This document shows positions 25,506 to 29,945 of a DNA stretch of 29,945 nt, in pieces (positions within the stretch are counted from its first letter, which is position 1; every line of letters starts with the position of its first letter). The stretch is taken from positions 9,723-39,667 of IMG/VR virus record IMGVR_UViG_3300029319_000111. The stretch is one strand, 5' to 3'. A program made the translations under genes and the position numbers. The notes beneath the pieces were generated by a model, which ran no database searches, was not told the DNA's origin, and saw only the letters and a list, made by a program, of their open reading frames with translations. The DNA is from a virus.

Positions 25506-26360
25506 CTAAACTCTTTGGCCAACTGATATAGTTTGTCCATGTGAATATGTACTTCCATATGTACCTATTTGTGAACTTCCTGTTCTAACTTGACCAGCAA
25601 TCTCTCTATAACGTGTTCCATCATTTAGCATTTGTAAACTACCATTCATCACTCTAGATAATTCACCATTAGGATCTGATGCATACTTATATGCTTTCTC
25701 TCGTGCTGTAGCAGCAGCAGTTGCATTTTTATTTAAATCAATACCTAAAAATCTTGCCAATGATGAGGACTCTCCACAAATGTAACGATCAAAACTAAAT
25801 GATGCGGTTGCTTTGAGCACAGTGGAATTCTGATATGAAACTCTTGTTGAATTAAGACTTATAGGGAATAAACCTACAAATCTATATTCTATAAACTGAA
25901 AATGATTTTTCTCAAATTTAACTATTCTCGTATCATTTGATTTATATTCATCAGGATATTTCATCTTAAAGTAATAAGTATCACTAGATGGATCTGAAAC
26001 TGAACCACTTGAAATAAACTCCATCCAATTTTCTAAAAATCTGAGAGATTTATATTCATTATCTACATAAAAATCAAAACTTATTTGAGTAAAATTTCTT
26101 GTATGAGCAAATCTTTCAATTACACCTTGATAATCTCCTGCAGTGTTAACAGTTGCCATTGCACTACCAGGCAGAACTGCATCACTGCATAATAAACCCA
26201 CATCATCCGAAATAAATCTATCATTAATTCCTTTTCTTCTCATATATGATCTGCATGCTCCACTTGGCAAAACAAACTTTACAAGAAACTGTGATGTCTG
26301 AGCTACATTCTGTAACTTAGGCATTATGTCTGATATTCCTCTTGGTCTTGGTGCTGGCAC
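25506..26360 (-). CDS. 54: Tail-tube initiator / baseplate protein gp54
   Basis: A 284-residue protein (T4 gp54 is 320). The segments FLVKFVLPSGACRSYMRRK, LLCSDAVLPGSAMATVNTA, FTQISFDFYVDNEYKSLRFL and YRFVGLFPISLNSTRVSY follow the tail-tube-like fold shared by gp19, gp54 and gp48. In T4, gp54 binds gp48 on the completed baseplate and starts tube polymerisation. The start is a GTG at 26360 with AGAAG 8 bases upstream; an alternative ATG lies 12 codons in (MPKLQN). I prefer the GTG because PAPRPRGISDI looks protein-coding and the ribosome site is good. It is transcribed divergently from gp4 through a shared 30-bp promoter region. Confidence 0.85.
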   Translation of the reverse strand: MPAPRPRGISDIMPKLQNVAQTSQFLVKFVLPSGACRSYMRRKGINDRFISDDVGLLCSDAVLPGSAMATVNTAGDYQGVIERFAHTRNFTQISFDFYVDNEYKSLRFLENWMEFISSGSVSDPSSDTYYFKMKYPDEYKSNDTRIVKFEKNHFQFIEYRFVGLFPISLNSTRVSYQNSTVLKATASFSFDRYICGESSSLARFLGIDLNKNATAAATAREKAYKYASDPNGELSRVMNGSLQMLNDGTRYREIAGQVRTGSSQIGTYGSTYSHGQTISVGQRV

Positions 26361-26368
26361 TCTAAATA
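26361..26368 (+). promoter_or_regulatory. TCTAAATA late-type motif, gp4 operon
   Basis: TCTAAATA on the plus strand, 22 bases before the gp4 ATG, differs from the T4 late octamer only at position 2. The same octamer, inverted, lies at 26391-26384, so the two face each other across the divergent gap. A third copy precedes gp48. Confidence 0.5.
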
Positions 26369-26383
26369 CTTCTATAGTATAGT

Positions 26384-26391
26384 TATTTAGA
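26384..26391 (-). promoter_or_regulatory. TCTAAATA late-type motif, gp54
   Basis: The inverted copy of TCTAAATA, on the minus strand, 23 bases before the gp54 GTG. It overlaps the first base of the gp4 ATG, so the two promoters are interlocked within 31 bases and transcripts would overlap at their 5' ends. Confidence 0.5.
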
Positions 26392-26825
26392 TGGCTTATA
26401 GGGGAAAATACTATCCATCATTTCCCAAAAAGTATAAAGGTGATCCTACAAATATAATTTATAGGTCACTATGGGAAAGAAAGTTTATGGTGTATTGTGA
26501 TAAAAATGAAAAAATTCTTGAATGGGGTAGTGAGGAAATTGCACTTCCATATATTTCACCGCATGATAGTCGAGTTCATCGTTACTTTCCAGATTTTTAT
26601 ATTAAAGTTCAAGAAAATACAGGTAGAATAAAAAGGTACTTGATTGAAGTGAAACCACTCAAACAAACAACAAAACCGAAAAAACCAAAAAGACAAACAA
26701 AGGGTTACATTCGTGAAGCATTTGAGTATGCTAGAAATCAAGCAAAATGGAAAGCAGCAAGAGAGTTTTGTGCTGATCGAATGTGGGAATTTAAAGTAAT
26801 AACAGAAAAAGAGTTAGATATATGA
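26391..26825 (+). CDS. 4: Head completion protein gp4 (nuclease-like)
   Basis: A 144-residue protein (T4 gp4 is 150). The order MAYRGKYYPSFPKKYKGDP, YRSLWERKFMVYCD, YFPDFYIK, YLIEVKPLKQ is that of T4 gp4 homologues and of PD-(D/E)xK nucleases of the TnsA type: Pro67-Asp68, then Glu86-Val-Lys88, with an upstream Arg/Glu pair (Arg25, Glu29). In T4, gp4 acts at head completion, when the packaged DNA is cut from the terminase and the portal is closed before tail joining. It starts a plus-strand operon with three baseplate genes and overlaps the next gene by ATGA. There is no clear ribosome site; the TCTAAATA promoter lies 22 bases upstream. Confidence 0.88.
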   Translation: MAYRGKYYPSFPKKYKGDPTNIIYRSLWERKFMVYCDKNEKILEWGSEEIALPYISPHDSRVHRYFPDFYIKVQENTGRIKRYLIEVKPLKQTTKPKKPKRQTKGYIREAFEYARNQAKWKAAREFCADRMWEFKVITEKELDI

Positions 26826-27169
26826 GTCGTTTAGATCCCATAATGAAAAATTTTGTTGGTACAGAAAGTGCTGATGATTTAGCAACTGATATACTAGGTG
26901 TATTAACTGAAGGAAGTAATGTTCCTCAAGCAGGTAATTTTTATGTTTTTGTATATCAAGCAAAGACACCAGGTATTGCATATGACTCACATCCTCTTGT
27001 TGCAGTAACTGATGTATTTTCTTGGGGATTTCGTGGACTTAACTATCACTGGGGTGAAATGAGACAATATACATTTCCAGAAGTGGTAGGTGGACTATAT
27101 CAAGTAGATGAAATGGAGTTGAGAGATTTAAGAACTTTACCTTTTGTCAAAATCCTTCTAAATAGTTAA
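26822..27169 (+). CDS. Conserved T4-like phage protein of unknown role
   Basis: A 115-residue protein. The core NFYVFVYQAKTPGIAYDSHP then LVAVTDVFSWGFRGLNYHW resembles a recurrent phage pattern (aromatic-rich 'F.Y.a.......yDs.Pl......gf.GLN.H'), found in virion or assembly genes of many marine phages. The remainder (MRQYTFPEVVGGLYQVDEME) has no motif I can name. It is coupled to gp4 by an ATGA overlap and is followed by gp48, so a role in head-tail or baseplate assembly is likely. Its last codons carry the TCTAAATA promoter for gp48. A 12-A run begins at its stop codon. Confidence 0.72.
   Translation: MSRLDPIMKNFVGTESADDLATDILGVLTEGSNVPQAGNFYVFVYQAKTPGIAYDSHPLVAVTDVFSWGFRGLNYHWGEMRQYTFPEVVGGLYQVDEMELRDLRTLPFVKILLNS
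27157..27164 (+). promoter_or_regulatory. TCTAAATA late-type motif, gp48
   Basis: The third copy of the TCTAAATA octamer, embedded in the last codons of the small gene and 18 bases before the gp48 ATG. Its spacing matches the copies before gp4 (22) and gp54 (23), which supports a functional promoter motif. Confidence 0.5.
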
Positions 27170-27182
27170 AAAAAAAAAATAT

Positions 27183-28370
27183 ATGCCTAATTATCCCACC
27201 GACATGGCAGCTCAAGAGACATATTATGCTTCACAAGAGTATAAGGATAAAGTCACTGAAGCTATCAAAAATAATACGTCTCTTAAAGATACAGTATATA
27301 AAAAACCTAGTAGAAAATTTGGGGGAAGTGGTCGAAAATTTCTTAAATATCCGATTGAGAACTCAATGGGTGAGAAAACAGGAGATCGTTTATTAATAAA
27401 ATGTGTGGAATTTGAACCTCCAACTGGAACTAACGCTGGATTATCAGTAACAACAGAAAATTTGTATAAGTATGATAGTGATAAAAATAAAGAGATTCTT
27501 AAGGCTGGTGAAAAAGCAATAAATGAGAAGGGTGAAACTATAATTGGTGGTAAAGATAAAATAAAATTAGGTTTTGAGACCAGTGATGCTAATTCAAGAC
27601 TTAGTAAAGATATGAATAGCAGAACAAAATATATGATTGAACTTCCAATACCTCAAGATATCACCGACTCAAATTCTGTAACTTGGGGTGAGGATCGTAT
27701 CAATGTATTAGAACTTGCTGCACTCAATGTTGCACAAACAGCTATGGCAGGTAATATTGGTGAAGGTGTAGTGCAATCAGCAGAGGCAGCAGTTACTGCG
27801 TTAAACACTGGTGTTGAAATTCCAGGATTGACATCTGATACTCAAGCTGCGGTAAGGGCAGCATTGTCTGGTGCTGCAATAGGAGCTCTTGGTTCTAATG
27901 TAAGTGCTCGAAGTGTTATCTCACGTTCTACTGGTCAAATATTAAATAATAATCTTGAATTACTATTTCAAGGTGTTAACTTAAGAAGTTTTCCGTTTAG
28001 TATTACTTTTTCACCTCGTGGTCCTGAAGAATCAAAAGTTGTAAAAGATATTATAAGAAGTCTTAAAATGTCGATGTCTCCAAAGGCAGGAGAATTTGAT
28101 GGAAGTGGAGCTCAAGGAATATTTCTAAAATCACCAGATGTTTTTCAATTAAGGTATATGAAAGATGATGTCGATCATCCATTCTTAAATGCATTCAAAC
28201 TGTGTGCTTTGACAGGTATGTCAGTTAATTATACAAACGCAGGAACTTATACCACATATGAGGATGGAACACCCGTAAATATACGAATGAATTTAACATT
28301 TAAAGAATTAAATCCAATATATCATGAAGATTATTTACAACCAGCAGCAGGATTTGGAGTTGGATACTAA
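27183..28370 (+). CDS. 48: Baseplate tail-tube cap protein gp48
   Basis: A 395-residue protein (T4 gp48 is 364). It has gp48-type segments: RLLIKCVEFEPPTGT near 75, MIELPIPQDITDSNSVTWGE near 155, a Gly/Ala-rich helical stretch (NVAQTAMAGNIGEG) and a tube-like C-terminal half (LELLFQGVNLRSFPFSITFS, then FKLCALTGMSVNYTNAGTY). In T4, gp48 sits on the baseplate hub and, with gp54, forms the platform for the first tube ring. The C-terminal part shows the tube-protein fold shared with gp54 and gp19. It is followed by gp53 with a TAATG overlap. The A-rich leader lacks a strong ribosome site. Confidence 0.87.
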   Translation: MPNYPTDMAAQETYYASQEYKDKVTEAIKNNTSLKDTVYKKPSRKFGGSGRKFLKYPIENSMGEKTGDRLLIKCVEFEPPTGTNAGLSVTTENLYKYDSDKNKEILKAGEKAINEKGETIIGGKDKIKLGFETSDANSRLSKDMNSRTKYMIELPIPQDITDSNSVTWGEDRINVLELAALNVAQTAMAGNIGEGVVQSAEAAVTALNTGVEIPGLTSDTQAAVRAALSGAAIGALGSNVSARSVISRSTGQILNNNLELLFQGVNLRSFPFSITFSPRGPEESKVVKDIIRSLKMSMSPKAGEFDGSGAQGIFLKSPDVFQLRYMKDDVDHPFLNAFKLCALTGMSVNYTNAGTYTTYEDGTPVNIRMNLTFKELNPIYHEDYLQPAAGFGVGY

Positions 28371-29098
28371 TGGGATATTTTAGAGAATTACCAAATATAT
28401 TATATCAATCACCACTACTTGATAAAAACTCGTCAAGAGATTATATCATCATTAAAAATATTTTTCGCAGGGCAAAATTACTTGATTATCTGACTGGATC
28501 CGCTACTGCACTAAATCAATATACAATTGGTGATGGAGAAAGACCTGATACAATAGCAGAGGCACTTTATGGAGATGCAAGATTAGATTATGTTGTTGTA
28601 TTAATCGCAGGTATAACTAATATCCATCATGAATGGCCACTTCAAGATTATCAAGTATATGATTATGCTTTACAAAAATATGGATCTGAATCTGAAATGC
28701 TCCTTACTCACCATTATGAAACATTTGAAATCAGAGATAATCTAGATCGTCAAATCTTACCACCAAAATTAATTGTAGACGAAGAATTTAAGATTTACGG
28801 GTCAAGATCAAAATATCCTAGTGATACAAGATATACGTTAAGAGCACAAACAGGTTATAGACAACTAGATGATAAAGATGAATATACTGTTAAAACTGAT
28901 AATATTGCACATGCTGTATCAAATATTGAATATGAAGTTGAACAAAATAATAAACGAAGAGAAATAGATATATTAAAAACTGGTTATTTACAAACTTTCT
29001 TAAATGATTTTAGAGATGTTGTTAGATATGATAAAAATTCTTCATATATTACCTCGTCATTAGTTTCAACAGAAAATACTGAAACTGTAAATCCATAA
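28370..29098 (+). CDS. 53: Baseplate wedge protein gp53
   Basis: A 242-residue protein (T4 gp53 is 196). It begins MGYFRELPNILYQSPLLDKN, then YIIIKNIFRRAKLLDYL, the conserved opening of gp53. Residues about 50-105 have a LysM-like module: YTIGDGERPDTIAEALYGDA, then a hydrophobic strand and WPLQDYQVYDYALQKYG. In T4, gp53 joins neighbouring wedges around the hub and contains a LysM-like domain. The extra C-terminal 50 or so residues are helical and charged. It ends the plus-strand operon and converges on gp32, with only the terminator hairpin between. Confidence 0.87.
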   Translation: MGYFRELPNILYQSPLLDKNSSRDYIIIKNIFRRAKLLDYLTGSATALNQYTIGDGERPDTIAEALYGDARLDYVVVLIAGITNIHHEWPLQDYQVYDYALQKYGSESEMLLTHHYETFEIRDNLDRQILPPKLIVDEEFKIYGSRSKYPSDTRYTLRAQTGYRQLDDKDEYTVKTDNIAHAVSNIEYEVEQNNKRREIDILKTGYLQTFLNDFRDVVRYDKNSSYITSSLVSTENTETVNP

Positions 29099-29120
29099 AA
29101 AAAGGGGGTCGTTGACCCCC
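29097..29120 (-). terminator. Intrinsic terminator after gp32
   Basis: A perfect 7-bp G+C-rich stem (GGGGGTC / GACCCCC, 29104-29110 with 29114-29120) with a 3-base loop. On the minus strand it is followed by a U run from the 7 As at 29103-29097. It starts 6 bases after the gp32 stop. The plus-strand side lacks a U run, so it should act mainly on gp32 transcripts. Confidence 0.85.
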
Positions 29121-29126
29121 ATATGA

Positions 29127-29945
29127 TTATTCTTCTGCAAGTTTTGCAAAATAGGATAATGCATCATCGTCTTCTTCTGCAGCAGCAGGAGTTGGTTTTG
29201 ATACAGCAGCAGTTACTAATTCTTCTGCTTCTCCACGATCTGTGTCCTCTTCCTCAAACTGTGGTGCAGCGGACTTCTTATTTCCAAGAACATAATCTAG
29301 ACGAGTTTTTAACTCATCATATGTCTTGAACTGATCTGGTGCAACAATCTCAGCGAGTGAGAACTGTTTTTTCCAGAGTGATTCCATTGCATCATCATCA
29401 CTAAGTAAAGGACTTGGTGCTGCAAATTCAGAACTATCATAGTTTCTGTAACCTGCAACGTTCTTTGCTTTTAACTTGAAGTTTGCACCTTGCCAAAAAT
29501 CAAATGGATCAATTGCCTCCTCATCCTCAAACTCAGGTTGCATTGCTGCAGTAAGTTTGTCAAAGATTTTCTTTCCATACTTGTATAGAAATACTTTACC
29601 TTCGTTCTCAGGATTTGCAGGATCTTTAACAACATAGATGTTACTAACGTAAGTTAACTTACGCTTCTGTTTTCTTGCTGTTTCTTTTCCAGCATCAGTA
29701 CCGTTATTCCAGAGTAAAGAGTTATACTCAGAAACAGGATCTTTTTGTCCAAGTGTAGTGAGTGAGTTCTCAATGAACCATCCACCAGGACCTTGGAATG
29801 CGTGAGAATATAGTTTTACAAATGGTAAATCTTCACCTTCGGGTGCAGGTAGAAATCTGATAACAGCGTAACCGTTACCTCCTTTGTCTACATCTAACTT
29901 CCAGATACGGTCATCAGCGTTACCGCCCGTGTTGTTCATCTTCTC
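29127..29945 (-). CDS. 32: Single-stranded DNA-binding protein gp32, 5' truncated
   Basis: The frame is open at the right edge, so the N-terminal cooperativity region (the T4 KRKST-type segment) lies outside. The 272 residues seen match the T4 gp32 core: DRIWKLDVDKGGNGYAVIRF, LPFVKLYSHAFQGPGGWFIE, ANPENEGKVFLYKYGKKIFD and WQGANFKLKAKNVAGYRNYD. An acidic C-terminal tail rich in Glu/Asp recruits replication partners in T4. Of the T4 zinc ligands (His64, Cys77, Cys87, Cys90) only the histidine is kept; the CPVC region reads KDPVSEY. gp32 coats single-stranded DNA in replication, recombination and repair. The ATG at 29939 is internal, not the start. Confidence 0.93.
   Translation of the reverse strand, partial: EKMNNTGGNADDRIWKLDVDKGGNGYAVIRFLPAPEGEDLPFVKLYSHAFQGPGGWFIENSLTTLGQKDPVSEYNSLLWNNGTDAGKETARKQKRKLTYVSNIYVVKDPANPENEGKVFLYKYGKKIFDKLTAAMQPEFEDEEAIDPFDFWQGANFKLKAKNVAGYRNYDSSEFAAPSPLLSDDDAMESLWKKQFSLAEIVAPDQFKTYDELKTRLDYVLGNKKSAAPQFEEEDTDRGEAEELVTAAVSKPTPAAAEEDDDALSYFAKLAEE

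Noticed and set aside
27168-27179. Twelve-A run after the small gene upstream of gp48, considered as a terminator or slippage site
   Set aside because: There is no hairpin before it on either strand, it lies outside coding sequence, and gp48 follows at once with a promoter-like motif upstream.
1-29945. tRNA genes, integrase, photosynthesis or other host-derived metabolic genes
   Set aside because: I saw no cloverleaf-like sequence with a CCA or T-arm pattern in the short gaps, and no product matching such enzymes apart from the 2OG oxygenases. All gaps are under about 55 bases.

Overview
The window is a stretch of a T4-like marine myovirus genome, most like the T4-type phages of Prochlorococcus/Synechococcus or of SAR11. 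The evidence is the AT-rich composition, tight gene packing on two strands, and recognisable T4 homologues: gp32, gp53, gp48, gp4, gp54, gp26, gp27 and a gp5-type hub. Large modular tail-fibre genes and several Fe(II)/2-oxoglutarate (2OG) oxygenases fit this group. The host cannot be fixed from this window: there are no photosynthesis genes and no tRNAs.

Right end (about 24.5-29.9 kb): gp32, the single-stranded DNA-binding protein, enters from the right edge on the minus strand and ends at a strong hairpin terminator. Converging on it is a plus-strand operon gp4 - small conserved gene - gp48 - gp53 (head completion, tail-tube cap, baseplate wedge). A 30-bp divergent promoter separates gp4 from minus-strand gp54. 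It holds the 8-mer TCTAAATA once on each strand, and the same 8-mer precedes gp48. Next come gp26 and a 59-codon gene too short to be found easily, called gp51-like here. A textbook -1 ribosomal frameshift site (slippery T TTT TTC, 5-nt spacer, 11-bp hairpin) would fuse the two. This is the architecture of the tail-assembly chaperones of lambda-like phages, and it lies immediately upstream of the presumed tape-measure genes.

Middle (about 12.4-24.6 kb, minus strand): a translationally coupled operon. It encodes two related tape-measure-like proteins, a gp27-like hub, a gp5-like OB-fold hub that lacks a visible lysozyme domain and ends in about 12 Pro-Pro-Ser repeats, a separate small beta-helix spike protein, a 1154-residue beta-helix structural protein and a 449-residue structural protein with three internal repeats.

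Left (about 0.3-12.4 kb, minus strand): a tail-fibre island. Two giant fibres (1222 and 1686 residues) carry collagen-like Gly-X-Y segments and share a nearly identical 170-bp direct repeat. One ends in a collar-type tip with HxH motifs and the other in a glycine-rich tip. Between and after them lie four putative Fe(II)/2OG oxygenases (one prolyl-4-hydroxylase-like and directly beside a collagen fibre), a tail-fibre assembly-chaperone-like gene and a Cys-rich small protein. Three bacterial-type promoters (-35/-10, all with 16-bp spacers) precede small genes here, in contrast to the NATAAATA-type late motifs before structural genes.

Together the window encodes the tail hub, tube initiation and host-recognition machinery. 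The most notable observations are the gp26/gp51-like frameshift site and the pairing of collagen-like fibres with a prolyl-hydroxylase-like enzyme. All assignments are made by reading the sequence; none was checked against a database.
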